This document shows, in pieces, positions 27,465 through 36,118 of a stretch of 45,319 nt of DNA (positions are counted from its first letter, which is position 1; each line of letters begins with the position of its first letter). The position numbers were made by a program, and so were the translations under genes. The notes beneath the pieces were generated by a model. The model saw only the letters and a list, made by a program, of their open reading frames with translations. It was not told the origin of the DNA and did no database searches. Source of the DNA: an uncultured Castellaniella sp. (GTDB lineage: Bacteria; Pseudomonadota; Gammaproteobacteria; Burkholderiales; Burkholderiaceae_B); NCBI RefSeq assembly GCF_937988725.1, contig NZ_CALKHS010000006.1, positions 1-45,319 on the forward strand, written 5' to 3'.

Positions 27465-28730
27465 ATGAATGACAATCACAGCAACAGCGGTGCAGTCAGC
27501 CGCCGCACCTTGCTGAAAGCCGCCGGAGCAGCGGGCGTCGCTGCCCTGGCTTCCCCCCGGATCATCCTGGCGCAAGGCGAACAGCCCGTCAAGCTGGGGG
27601 TCGACAATCCGCTCACCGGCACCTACGCCATCACGGGCCGCAACGAACTTCACGGCATGGAACTCGCCGTCGAGGAAATCAACGCCAAAGGCGGCATCCT
27701 GGGCCGGCCGGCCAAGCTCATCGTCGAAGACTCCACCAGCGGCGACGCCGGGGTCGCCGTGCAGAAAGCCCGCAAGCTCATCGACAAGGACAAAGTCGAT
27801 TTCCTGGTCGGCAACGTCAATTCCGGCCTGACCATGGCCATGTCCGCCGTCGCCTATGAAAAAGGCGTCTTCATGATGGACCCCGGCGGGCACGCCGACC
27901 CCATCACGGGCAGCGAATGCCACTGGAACGTCTACCAGGTCGATCCGTCCACCACCCTGCTGGTCAACGCCATCGCGCCGTCCCTGGTCAAGCGCTTCGG
28001 CAAGAAATTCTATTTCCTGGTGCCCGACTACGCCTTCGGCCACGGCCTGCTCGACGCCTACAAGGTCAATCTGCAGAAACTGGGCGCCACCAACCTGGGC
28101 GCCGACCTGATCCCCCTGGGCACGACCGAATACTCGTCCTACCTGATCAAGGCGCAGGCGGCCAACCCCGACGTCATCGTGATCCTGCAAAACGGCGAGG
28201 ACCAGACCAACGTGCTCAAGCAGGCCGTGCAGTTCGGCCTGGACAAGCGCTTCCACATCGCCGGGGCCAACATCGAACTGGAAACCCTGGAAGCCCTGCC
28301 CCCCACCGCGCGCATCGGCAACTGGGTCATCGAGTGGTACTGGAACCAGCCCGACGTTCCCCACGTCAAGGAATTCACCGACGCCATCATGAAGAAGACC
28401 GGGCGCGTCCCCACGGCGCGCACCTGGTTCGGCCACACCGCCATCCATGCCTGCGCCCTGGCCGCCAACACGGCCAAATCCCTGGAGGCCGTGAAAATGG
28501 CCCGCGCGCTCAACGGCCTGACGCTGCCGCCGGAAGTCGCCCTGCAGCCGCACCCGGCCACGTTCCGGGCTGACCAGCATTTGCTCATCGGCACGCTGTG
28601 GGCCGGCCACGCGCAGGAAAAAGGCGACGCCGGCGCGGACGATCTCTTCAAGATCGACGAAGTCATCGAAAGCAAGACGATCGCACCCACCGTCGCGGAG
28701 ACCGGGTGCAAGATGACCTGGCCCGCCTAG
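27465..28730 (+). CDS. Branched-chain-amino-acid-type ABC substrate-binding protein
   Basis: Periplasmic binding protein of the HAAT (LivJ/LivK, AmiC-like) family. The product is 421 residues from the ATG at 27465, preceded by AGAGGAGGA. A twin-arginine signal peptide is plain (AVSRRTLLKAAGAAGVAALA). The Peripla_BP_6 fold follows with VDNPLTGTYAITGRNELHGM, NAKGGILGRPAKLIVEDSTS and FLVPDYAFGHG. It heads a five-gene transporter operon. The ligand could be an amino acid, amide or aromatic acid; the sequence does not decide. Confidence 0.93.
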   Translation: MNDNHSNSGAVSRRTLLKAAGAAGVAALASPRIILAQGEQPVKLGVDNPLTGTYAITGRNELHGMELAVEEINAKGGILGRPAKLIVEDSTSGDAGVAVQKARKLIDKDKVDFLVGNVNSGLTMAMSAVAYEKGVFMMDPGGHADPITGSECHWNVYQVDPSTTLLVNAIAPSLVKRFGKKFYFLVPDYAFGHGLLDAYKVNLQKLGATNLGADLIPLGTTEYSSYLIKAQAANPDVIVILQNGEDQTNVLKQAVQFGLDKRFHIAGANIELETLEALPPTARIGNWVIEWYWNQPDVPHVKEFTDAIMKKTGRVPTARTWFGHTAIHACALAANTAKSLEAVKMARALNGLTLPPEVALQPHPATFRADQHLLIGTLWAGHAQEKGDAGADDLFKIDEVIESKTIAPTVAETGCKMTWPA

Positions 28731-28869
28731 GCGCGCCCATGCGCTGCACATCAGGCGGCCCGACGCGGATCTCACGGCGGCCGGGCCGCCCGACGACTCT
28801 CTCTGACCACGACGCATCAGGGTTTCGCATCACCCGGCAGGGGGCTGTTTCGCTCAACGGAGGCACCAC

Positions 28870-29742
28870 GTGACCCAACTGGTCCTTTTCAACGTATTCA
28901 ACGGACTGGTGATCGGGGCGTTCTACGCCCTGATGGCGCTGGGCCTGTCGCTGATCATCAACCTGACCAACGTCATCAATTTCGCCCATGGCGGGTTCCT
29001 GGCCCTGGGCGCCTACATCGCCTACACCCTGCAGCCTTACCTGGGCTTCTGGGGCGCCCTGATCGTGTCGCCCTTCCTGACGGCCCTGATCGGGATCCTC
29101 GTGGAACGCGTGCTGATCCGTCCGCTGTATGCCCGCGATCCGCTCTACAGCCTGCTGCTGACCTTCGGCCTGGCCTACGTGCTGCAGGACTCCGTGCGCT
29201 ACATCTGGGGCGCCCAGGGCCTGCCGATCCAGGTTCCCGCCGCGCTGCAATCCTCGCTCAGCCCCACGCTCTTCTTCCTGACCGGCTACCGGGTGTTCAT
29301 GGTGGCCCTGGTGGCCATCGCCGTCATCGTCCTGTTTCTCATCCTCAAGAAGACGCGCCTGGGCATGCGCATCCGCGCCGGCACCCTGGACCTGGAAATG
29401 GTCTCGGCCCTGGGGGTGGACGTGCGCATCCTGCGCAACCTGAACTTCGGCCTGGGCATCTTCTTCGCCGGCCTGGCGGGCGTCCTGGCCGCCGGCATGC
29501 TGGGCCTGACGCCCACGATCGGCGACCAGCTGATCATGCCCAGCTTCGTCGCCGTCATCGTCGGCGGGCTGGGCAGCCTGATCGGGACCCTGTTCGGCGG
29601 GCTGCTCATCGGGATCGCCGCGGGAGTCGTCACCGTGTTCTACCCCTCCGCATCCGAGGCCACGATCTACGTGATGATGGCTCTGGTGCTGTTGATCCGG
29701 CCGCACGGCCTGTTCGGTGAAGAAGGCGGGACCAAACTGTGA
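28870..29742 (+). CDS. LivH-type ABC permease
   Basis: Inner-membrane permease of the HAAT ABC transporter. The product is 290 residues with a GTG start (28870), after GGAGG about eight bases upstream. It has eight or so hydrophobic helices. LivH marks are visible: NGLVIGAFYALMALGLSLI, NVINFAHGGFLALGAY and VAVIVGGLGSLIGTLFGG. It overlaps livM by four bases. Confidence 0.94.
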   Translation: MTQLVLFNVFNGLVIGAFYALMALGLSLIINLTNVINFAHGGFLALGAYIAYTLQPYLGFWGALIVSPFLTALIGILVERVLIRPLYARDPLYSLLLTFGLAYVLQDSVRYIWGAQGLPIQVPAALQSSLSPTLFFLTGYRVFMVALVAIAVIVLFLILKKTRLGMRIRAGTLDLEMVSALGVDVRILRNLNFGLGIFFAGLAGVLAAGMLGLTPTIGDQLIMPSFVAVIVGGLGSLIGTLFGGLLIGIAAGVVTVFYPSASEATIYVMMALVLLIRPHGLFGEEGGTKL

Positions 29743-30686
29743 ACAACGCTACCGTCAACAAATCGATCAGCCTGATCGTCGTCTGGGCCATCTTGCTGAC
29801 CCTGCCCACCTGGATCGGCTCCGTCGGCGGCTACACCGACCTGGCCTCCCGCGTCCTCATCATCGGCCTGGCGGCCATGTCCACCAACCTGCTGGTCGGG
29901 CATTCGGGCGTGATGGCCTTCGGGCACGCCGCGTACTTCGGGCTCAGCGCCTACGGCACCGGCCTGATCATCAAGTACCTCGTGCCCAGCACGCCCCTGG
30001 GATTCCTGGTCGGCGTCCTGACGGGGACGCTGGGCGGCGCCATCATCGGCTACCTGCTGGCGAAGCTGCGCGGCATCTATTTCGCGCTGGCCACCATCGC
30101 CTTCGGCCAGGTGTTCTACTTCATCGCCTTCCGCTGGAACTCGGTCACGGGCGGCGACAACGGCCTGACCTTCCAGCGGCAGCCCATCGATCTGGGCTTC
30201 GCGCAGATCGACCTCGCCTCCAGCCTGGTGTTCTATTACACGGCCCTGGTGGTATTCGCCGTGTGCGCGGCGCTGATGGCGGTCCTGCTGCGCTCGCCCT
30301 TCGGCCACACCCTGCTCGCCATGCGCGAAAACGAACGGCGGGCGCGCTTCCTGGGCATCCCCGTCAACCGCCACCTGTGGCTGGCCTACACCGCCTCCTG
30401 CGTCTTCGTAGCCTGCGCCGGGTCCCTGTACGGCATGCTGAACAACTTCGTCAGCCCCCACAACCTGCACTGGACACAGTCCGGCGACTTCGTGCTGATG
30501 GCGGTCATCGGCGGCATGCGTTCCTTCTGGGGGCCGCTGCTGGGGGCGGCCATCTTCGTCGTGCTGCAGGACTACCTGTCCAGCATCACCGACAGCTGGA
30601 TGTTCTTCATCGGGATGATCTTCGTTCTGGTCGTGCTGTTCATCCCCCGCGGCATCGTCGGGCTGTTGCAGAGAAAAACATCATGA
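29739..30686 (+). CDS. LivM-type ABC permease
   Basis: Second permease of the HAAT transporter. The product is 315 residues, GTG start overlapping the livH stop. LivM marks: AAMSTNLLVGHSGVMAFGHA, YFALATIAFGQVFYFIAF, GGDNGLTFQRQPI and FVLMAVIGGMRSFWGPLLGA. It overlaps the next ATPase gene by ATGA (30683-30686), so translation is probably coupled along the whole operon. Confidence 0.94.
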   Translation: MNNATVNKSISLIVVWAILLTLPTWIGSVGGYTDLASRVLIIGLAAMSTNLLVGHSGVMAFGHAAYFGLSAYGTGLIIKYLVPSTPLGFLVGVLTGTLGGAIIGYLLAKLRGIYFALATIAFGQVFYFIAFRWNSVTGGDNGLTFQRQPIDLGFAQIDLASSLVFYYTALVVFAVCAALMAVLLRSPFGHTLLAMRENERRARFLGIPVNRHLWLAYTASCVFVACAGSLYGMLNNFVSPHNLHWTQSGDFVLMAVIGGMRSFWGPLLGAAIFVVLQDYLSSITDSWMFFIGMIFVLVVLFIPRGIVGLLQRKTS

Positions 30687-31441
30687 GCTTGCTCGAAGTC
30701 CACAACGTCACCCAGCGCTTCGGCGAGCTGGCGGCCGTCAATCAGGTGTCGCTGAACGTCGAGGAAGGCGAACTGCACGCCATCATCGGACCCAACGGGG
30801 CCGGGAAAACGACGTTCTTCAACATGATCAGCGGCTTCTACCGCCCCACCAGCGGCCGCATCGTCTTCAACGGCAGCGACGTGACCGATCTGCCGCCCTA
30901 CGCGCGGGTGGGCCTGGGCATGGCGCGCACCTTCCAGATCACCGAGGTCTTCCCCGAACTGAGCGTGCGCGACAACCTGCGCATCGCCGTCGAAATCACG
31001 CAGGGGCTGCGGACGAAGCTGTTCTCCACCCGCAGGCAGTCGGCCCTGACCGAGGCGCGGGTGGACGAACTGCTGGACACCGGCGGACTGACGGCCAACG
31101 CCGACCGCCACGTCGGCGAACTGTCGCACGGCGACCAGCGGTCCACGGAAATCATGATGGCGCTGGCCCTGCAGCCCACGCTGCTGCTGCTCGACGAGCC
31201 GGCCGCGGGCATGGGCAGCCAGGAAACCTACGACACCGCCGTCCTGATCCGCAAGCTGCATCGCACCAAGAAACTCACCATCGTCCTGGTGGAACACGAC
31301 ATGCGGGTGATCTTCAATCTGGCGGACCGCATCACGGTGCTGACGGAAGGCGAAGTGCTGGAGGTGGGAACGCCCGCCGAAATCGCCGCCAGCGAGAAGG
31401 TCCAGGTCGCCTATCTGGGGGAAAAACGTGAAGGCTCTTGA
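30683..31441 (+). CDS. LivG-type ABC ATPase
   Basis: Cytoplasmic ATPase of the HAAT transporter. The product is 252 residues. The Walker A is GPNGAGKTTF, the signature is LSHGDQRSTEIMMAL (the LSHGxQR form usual for LivG-type subunits), and Walker B is LLLLDEPAAGM. The C-terminus VAYLGEKREGS matches LivG ends. It overlaps livM by four bases and the next ATPase by 14. Confidence 0.94.
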   Translation: MSLLEVHNVTQRFGELAAVNQVSLNVEEGELHAIIGPNGAGKTTFFNMISGFYRPTSGRIVFNGSDVTDLPPYARVGLGMARTFQITEVFPELSVRDNLRIAVEITQGLRTKLFSTRRQSALTEARVDELLDTGGLTANADRHVGELSHGDQRSTEIMMALALQPTLLLLDEPAAGMGSQETYDTAVLIRKLHRTKKLTIVLVEHDMRVIFNLADRITVLTEGEVLEVGTPAEIAASEKVQVAYLGEKREGS

Positions 31442-32153
31442 AGTTCAGCAACTGCACACCTACTACGGCAAGAGCCACATCCTGCAAGGGATCGACCTGG
31501 AAGTGCAGGAAGGCGAACTCGTCACCCTGCTGGGGCGCAACGGGGCCGGAAAATCCACCACCCTGCGCAGCATCATGGGCCTGACACCCGCGCGCGACGG
31601 CCACATCCGGGTCTTCGGCGCGGAATCCACCCGCATGACGCCCTTCCGGATCGCCCGGCTGGGCGTCGGGCTGGTCCCCGAAGGCCGCCGCGTCTTCGCC
31701 AACCTGACGGTGGACGAGAACCTGAAGGTTCCCGTGGACCGCCCGGGGCACTGGAACATCCCGCGCATCTACCAGCTCTTTCCCCGGCTGGAAGAACGCA
31801 AGCGCCACAAGGGCAAGCAGCTGTCGGGGGGCGAGCAGGAAATGCTGTCCATCGCCCGGGTGCTGCTGCTCAACCCGCGGCTGCTGCTGCTCGACGAGCC
31901 CTCGCAGGGCCTGGCGCCCCTGATCGTCAAGAACGTGTTCGACGTCATCGTCGCCGCCCGGAACGCCGGCACCTCCGTGCTGCTGATCGAACAGAACGTG
32001 CGCGCCGCCATCGAAGTGGCGGACCGCGCCTACGTCCTGGACCGGGGCCAGATCACCCACACGGGCTCCGCCGCCGAGTTCGGCCAGGACGAACAGCGCG
32101 TGCAGGAACTCGCGGGGGCCAGCGCCCAGAAATGGGATTTCCCGGATGATTGA
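31428..32153 (+). CDS. LivF-type ABC ATPase
   Basis: Second ATPase of the HAAT transporter. The product is 241 residues from a GTG start inside the end of livG. Walker A is GRNGAGKSTT, the signature LSGGEQEMLSIARVLLL, and Walker B LLLLDEPSQGLAP. HTYYGKSHILQGIDLEVQEG is the usual LivF N-terminus. This is the last gene of the operon; the next gene runs the other way. Confidence 0.94.
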   Translation: MKALEVQQLHTYYGKSHILQGIDLEVQEGELVTLLGRNGAGKSTTLRSIMGLTPARDGHIRVFGAESTRMTPFRIARLGVGLVPEGRRVFANLTVDENLKVPVDRPGHWNIPRIYQLFPRLEERKRHKGKQLSGGEQEMLSIARVLLLNPRLLLLDEPSQGLAPLIVKNVFDVIVAARNAGTSVLLIEQNVRAAIEVADRAYVLDRGQITHTGSAAEFGQDEQRVQELAGASAQKWDFPDD

Positions 32154-32200
32154 AGCGGGCGCGGAGAACCGTCCGCCCCGATGACGAAGCCCCGGTCGCC

Positions 32201-33142
32201 TCAGCCCAGCGCCGTATCCAGGAACATCATCACGGCGAACCCCGCCATCAGGCCCACGGTGGCCGCCGTCTGGTGCCCGTTGCGATGGGTTTCGGGGATC
32301 ACCTCGTGGGACACCACGAAGATCATGGCGCCGGCGGCGATCCCCAGACTGACGGGATAGGCGATCGGCAGGCCGCTGGCCATGCCAACCCCGACCAGCG
32401 CGCCCAGGGGCTCCATCAGCCCCGAAGCGACCGCCACCCCGACGGCGGGCTTCATGCCCAGGCCGACCGCCCGCAAGGCCAGGGCCACGGCCAGGCCTTC
32501 CGGGATATCCTGGATGGCGATCGCCATGGTCAAGGGCAGGCCGACCGACAGATCGCCTTGCGCGAAGCCGACCCCGATGGCCATGCCTTCGGGCAGATTG
32601 TGCAAAATGATGGCCAGCACGAAGAGCCAGACCCGGCCGATCCGGTCGACCGCCGGGCCCTGCGGGCCGGCGCTTTCGTGGGCATGGGGCGTGAAGTAAT
32701 CCAGCCCCAGCATCAGCAGCACCCCCAGGCCCAGTCCCACGGCGACCGTGAAGGCCGCCCCCATGCCGCTGCCCAGCAAAGCGCGGGCCGCATCCAGTCC
32801 CGGCAGGATCAGCGAGAACGAAGCCGCCGCCAGCATCATCCCGGCGGCGAAGCCCAGCATGCAGTCCTGGGCACGCGTCTCGACCCGGCGCAGCACCAGC
32901 GCCCCCAGGGCGCCCAGCGCGGTGGCCCCGAAGCCTGCCAGGCCGCCCAGCACCGCATAGCCCACGTGGCCGCGATTCTCGCCCGAAAAGGACTCCAGCC
33001 CGCTGTCGAGCAGCAGCCAGGCCACGACCAGCAGCGCCACCAGCAGGCCCGCGGCGGGAACCCGGTGTTCCAGCGCCTGCCGGCGCCAGGAGGTCAGCAT
33101 CGAAACGGTCATCCATTTCCCCTTGAGAACCTTGGCGGCCAT
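32201..33142 (-). CDS. ZIP family divalent metal transporter
   Basis: Probable zinc (or other divalent metal) importer of the inner membrane. The product is 313 residues with about eight hydrophobic helices. Metal-binding helix motifs are clear: HNLPEGMAIGVGFAQGDLSV, QDIPEGLAVALAL and SHEVIPETHRNG. A His-containing loop (YFTPHAHESAGPQ) lies between helices. The start at 33142 gives MAAKVLKGKWMTVSML; the ATG at 33112 (MTVSML) is an alternative. It is the last ordinary chromosomal gene before the island junction. Confidence 0.92.
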   Translation of the reverse strand: MAAKVLKGKWMTVSMLTSWRRQALEHRVPAAGLLVALLVVAWLLLDSGLESFSGENRGHVGYAVLGGLAGFGATALGALGALVLRRVETRAQDCMLGFAAGMMLAAASFSLILPGLDAARALLGSGMGAAFTVAVGLGLGVLLMLGLDYFTPHAHESAGPQGPAVDRIGRVWLFVLAIILHNLPEGMAIGVGFAQGDLSVGLPLTMAIAIQDIPEGLAVALALRAVGLGMKPAVGVAVASGLMEPLGALVGVGMASGLPIAYPVSLGIAAGAMIFVVSHEVIPETHRNGHQTAATVGLMAGFAVMMFLDTALG

Positions 33143-33236
33143 GGTTGAAGATATGTTAGCTGATGACGCCGCGCATCCACGACGCGCGACGAAGCGCCTG
33201 GCGAAACGCGAGGATCGGGGACAGTGCGAAGGGGGA

Positions 33237-33286
33237 TGGTGGGCGGTACAAGGTTCGAACTTGTGACCCCTGCCGTGTGAAGGCAG
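33237..33286 (-). tRNA. 3' half of tRNA-Val(CAC), island attachment site
   Basis: On the minus strand this is the anticodon arm to the CCA end of a tRNA. The anticodon stem is CTGCC/GGCAG with loop TTCACAC (anticodon CAC, valine). A five-base variable loop, the T arm ACAAG-TTCGAAC-CTTGT, the 3' acceptor strand ACCGCCC, and ACCA follow. The D arm and 5' acceptor strand are missing: sequence beyond 33286 no longer fits a tRNA. An integrase gene lies 140 bases further in, so this is most likely the left attachment site. The complete tRNA should stand at the other end of the island. Confidence 0.8.
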
Positions 33287-33337
33287 GATTTTGCTGTTTC
33301 CTGATGTCCTTCTGTGTAATTTACCATTTATTTTTCA

Positions 33338-33408
33338 ATGACTTATGTTTTAACCTGTCCGCTATAATACTTCGAAGTACGCAATGGTTTTGCGTACTTG
33401 TTGCGTAC
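33338..33408 (+). promoter_or_regulatory. Integrase promoter and repeat cluster
   Basis: A perfect TATAAT at 33363-33368 has a weak upstream box (ATGACT, 33338-33343, 19-base spacer). Immediately downstream lie a 12-base palindrome TACTTCGAAGTA (33368-33379), an inverted repeat AGTACGCAA / TTGCGTACT (33376-33384 and 33390-33398), and a third half-site TTGCGTAC (33401-33408). These overlap the expected transcription start and could be operator or integrase arm-type sites. Confidence 0.6.
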
Positions 33409-33427
33409 AAACAGGGGATAAAAAAAC

Positions 33428-34591
33428 ATGGCCAGCAGCATCGACAGCGTTGCAGCACGCAGCAAGCTGAAGGCACGCCGCGACGCCTATTGGCATAGGG
33501 TTGCTGCGGGCTGCTATGTCGGCTTTCGCAAGACCACCAGTGACAGCATCGGAAACTGGGTTGGCCGTTACTGGGATGACGCTCAGCGCAAGCAACACTT
33601 CAACTCTTTTGGCCCGCTGGACGAGCACCCGCCTGGCGCCCGGTTCGACAAAGCCGTTGAACTTGCTCGCGCATGGTTTGCCCATCTCGGCATGGGAGGC
33701 CTCTCAAAGGCCTATACCGTTGCCGACGCCTGCTCTGCCTACACAAAACACATCAGGGCAGAAAAGGGCGACAAGGCAGCCAACGATGCCCAAGGGCGCT
33801 TCGCCCGGTGGGTAGACCAGACTCCCCTGGCCAAGGTGGAACTGGCCAAGCTCAAGCGCGACCACATCCGAACCTTTCGCAAATCCTTGAGATCCGCACC
33901 TGTCATCGTTGCTGGACAAGAGCGCGAGCGGGCACCGGATACGATCAACCGCGACATGTCTCCCGTGCGTGCAGCCTTGAACCTGGCTTTTGCCGATGGC
34001 AAGATCACATCGGACTTTGCATGGCGAGAGGATCTCAAGCCGATCAAAAACGCCTCCCGCCGCCGGGAGCTGTACCTGGATCGCAAGCAACGGCGCAAGC
34101 TCATTGATCACGCCCCACCGGAGATCGCACCGTTTCTGCAGTGCCTCAGCGTGCTGCCCCTGCGCCCAGGGGCCTTGGCTGCACTCCAGGTTGCGGACTT
34201 TAATGCCCGATTAAAGGCCATCCGTATCGGCCAAGACAAGGCGGCAGCAGACCGTCGCATCAGTCTGCCTGACGCTATTGTGGAAATATTGAAGCCCCTT
34301 GCCAAAGGTCGTGCTGGCAGTGCGCCCTTACTGGCCCGTCCCGATGGGACAGCTTGGAACAAGGATGCCTGGAAATGGCCCATCAAAGAAGCAGCTCACG
34401 CTGCTGGCTTGTCGCCTGAGGTATCCGCCTACACCCTGCGGCACTCGACCATTACCGACCTGGTCGTCAGCGGCCTGGATCTACTGACCGTTGCCAAAAT
34501 CAGCGGTACGTCCGTCGCCATGATTGAAAAGCACTACGGTCATTTGCGCCAAACTGCGGCTGCTGATGCTCTGGCAGGCCTGGTGCTGTAA
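33428..34591 (+). CDS. Tyrosine recombinase (island integrase)
   Basis: Catalyses site-specific integration and excision of the island. The product is 387 residues. It has a SAM-like core-binding region (about 95-205) and a C-terminal catalytic domain. Catalytic residues are visible: Arg near 246 (LPLRPGALAALQ), the second Arg in YTLRHS (about 338) with Tyr in place of the usual first His, and the nucleophile Tyr in EKHYGHL (about 370). It stands directly beside the tRNA-Val fragment, the standard arrangement for tRNA-targeting integrases. Confidence 0.93.
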   Translation: MASSIDSVAARSKLKARRDAYWHRVAAGCYVGFRKTTSDSIGNWVGRYWDDAQRKQHFNSFGPLDEHPPGARFDKAVELARAWFAHLGMGGLSKAYTVADACSAYTKHIRAEKGDKAANDAQGRFARWVDQTPLAKVELAKLKRDHIRTFRKSLRSAPVIVAGQERERAPDTINRDMSPVRAALNLAFADGKITSDFAWREDLKPIKNASRRRELYLDRKQRRKLIDHAPPEIAPFLQCLSVLPLRPGALAALQVADFNARLKAIRIGQDKAAADRRISLPDAIVEILKPLAKGRAGSAPLLARPDGTAWNKDAWKWPIKEAAHAAGLSPEVSAYTLRHSTITDLVVSGLDLLTVAKISGTSVAMIEKHYGHLRQTAAADALAGLVL

Positions 34592-34679
34592 GGCATCCAC
34601 GCAGCCAGTAACGGCTACCAGCGCTGACGGGCTAGAATGGACTGCATCGGGATCAACATTAGCACCACAGGAGGCCGCC

Positions 34680-34862
34680 ATGACTTACGCCGATTGGATG
34701 CTCATTCTGGCTTTTACACCCATCATGTCTGTTGGCGCCGCCGCGCTGTTCTTCGGCAGCGACTACGCCCAAAAACGCTGGAACGCCGACGAATACTACA
34801 AGCGCACAAACGAGCCGCGCATTGTGATCGAGTGCGATTATCGGACCCGTATCGATACCTAG
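34680..34862 (+). CDS. Small single-span membrane protein
   Basis: A 60-residue product from the ATG at 34680, with GGAGG at 34670-34674 as a good ribosome binding site. Residues about 5-27 (DWMLILAFTPIMSVGAAALFFG) form one hydrophobic helix; the rest is polar and charged (YAQKRWNADEYYKR). I do not recognise a family. It sits between the integrase and a nuclease gene and may be a small cargo or regulatory protein. Confidence 0.55.
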   Translation: MTYADWMLILAFTPIMSVGAAALFFGSDYAQKRWNADEYYKRTNEPRIVIECDYRTRIDT

Positions 34863-34953
34863 CCAGTGTTGATGGGCATAATGTGGGCAAGGTACCCAAG
34901 CTGATCAAGATTATCAAGATTTCAACCTAGCCATCGCGAATATCTTCCCTTGT

Positions 34954-35991
34954 ATGACCATCTATCGCCTCGACAACGACGCGCTGACTGAGCTGCCTCA
35001 AACCTCTTTCGGCAACCTTGGTTTGAAAGAGCGCACCGATATTCAGCGGATACTGCGGGAGCATGTCCATATCATCGCTACGGACACCATGGTGCTGGCG
35101 GAAGAATATGGCGACTGGGAAGACAGCCGGCGGCGCATTGACTTGCTGGGCCTGACCAAAGAAGCCCAACTGGTGGTCATCGAACTCAAGCGTACTGAAG
35201 ACGGTGGCCACATGGAACTCCAGGCTTTGCGCTATGCGGCAATGGTGTCAACCATGACATTCCGGCAAGCCGTCGAAGCCCATCAGTCTTATCTAGCCAA
35301 AAACGGCCAACCTGCAGAGTCGGCGGAGGAACGCATCCGCGAATTCTTGGAGGATGCGGCCGACGAGCCCACGCTGGACGATCAGGTCAAGATCGTACTG
35401 GCCAGTGCCGACTTTTCCAAGGAGATCACCTCTTCGGTGCTATGGCTGAACGAACAAGGCCTGGATATCACCTGCGTCCGCCTGCGCCCCCATGCTGCGG
35501 GTGACAGCATCTTCCTGGACATCCAACAAGTTATCCCGCTCCCTGAGGCATCCGAGTTTCAAGTCGCCATTCGGGAAAAGAACCGTGAGCGTGACGTCGC
35601 CCAGACTTCGAACAAGGACTACACGAAGTACTGTGTGACCACACCAGCCGGACAATTCACACCATTGAATAAACGCGGCGTGATCCTGAAGGTCGTTCAG
35701 GCGGCCATCGAGTTGGGGCTTACACCGGAACAGCTGATGGCTACAGTCTCAAAACGCGGCCATCGATTGTTCATCTCACTAGCAGGTCAACACACAGCCC
35801 AGGAAATTGCTGCGGCGAACGGCAAGGACGAGGACCGCTTCTTCAGTAAGGACGAAGAGGTGTTTTTCGTTGGTGGAAACAGCTATCTGCTGATGAACCA
35901 GTGGAGCAAAGTACCAACTGAGCGCGCACTGGCCGAGATCATGTCAATCCTGCCTGAAGGGCACGGGATCAGCTACCAAGCTCTAGGTTGA
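34954..35991 (+). CDS. PD-(D/E)xK nuclease-like protein (DUF91/NucS-like)
   Basis: Product of 345 residues. The N-terminal third has a restriction-nuclease-fold active site: RRIDLLGLTKEAQLVVIELKR gives Asp near 63 and E-L-K at 77-79, followed by a conserved Gln region ELQALRYAAMVS. This spacing fits DUF91/NucS-type endonucleases. The C-terminal part (about 205-345) is unrecognised. The gene is in the island, convergent with the Abi gene, and stands alone. It could be a solitary nuclease effector or act with the neighbouring restriction-type operon; neither can be shown here. Confidence 0.75.
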   Translation: MTIYRLDNDALTELPQTSFGNLGLKERTDIQRILREHVHIIATDTMVLAEEYGDWEDSRRRIDLLGLTKEAQLVVIELKRTEDGGHMELQALRYAAMVSTMTFRQAVEAHQSYLAKNGQPAESAEERIREFLEDAADEPTLDDQVKIVLASADFSKEITSSVLWLNEQGLDITCVRLRPHAAGDSIFLDIQQVIPLPEASEFQVAIREKNRERDVAQTSNKDYTKYCVTTPAGQFTPLNKRGVILKVVQAAIELGLTPEQLMATVSKRGHRLFISLAGQHTAQEIAAANGKDEDRFFSKDEEVFFVGGNSYLLMNQWSKVPTERALAEIMSILPEGHGISYQALG

Positions 35992-36083
35992 GTCCTGCTC
36001 CGTACAGGATCAAGCCCAGTGACACGAAAGCTGGACTATGCTTGACCGCATGCGGCCCGTGCCGTATGATTGCACTCAATATG

Positions 36084-36114
36084 CCCGACGCCTCTGCACT
36101 CTGTGTACGCGTCG
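36084..36114. terminator. Hairpin between convergent nuclease and Abi genes
   Basis: A seven-base stem CCGACGC / GCGTCGG has a 17-base loop. It lies between two gene ends that face each other (stops at 35991 and 36119). No clear T-run is present, so it is only a possible bidirectional terminator. Confidence 0.3.
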
Positions 36115-36118
36115 GTTC

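Noticed and set aside
33237..33286. Complete functional tRNA-Val gene
   Set aside because: The D arm and 5' acceptor strand are not present beyond 33286; only the 3' half can be folded.
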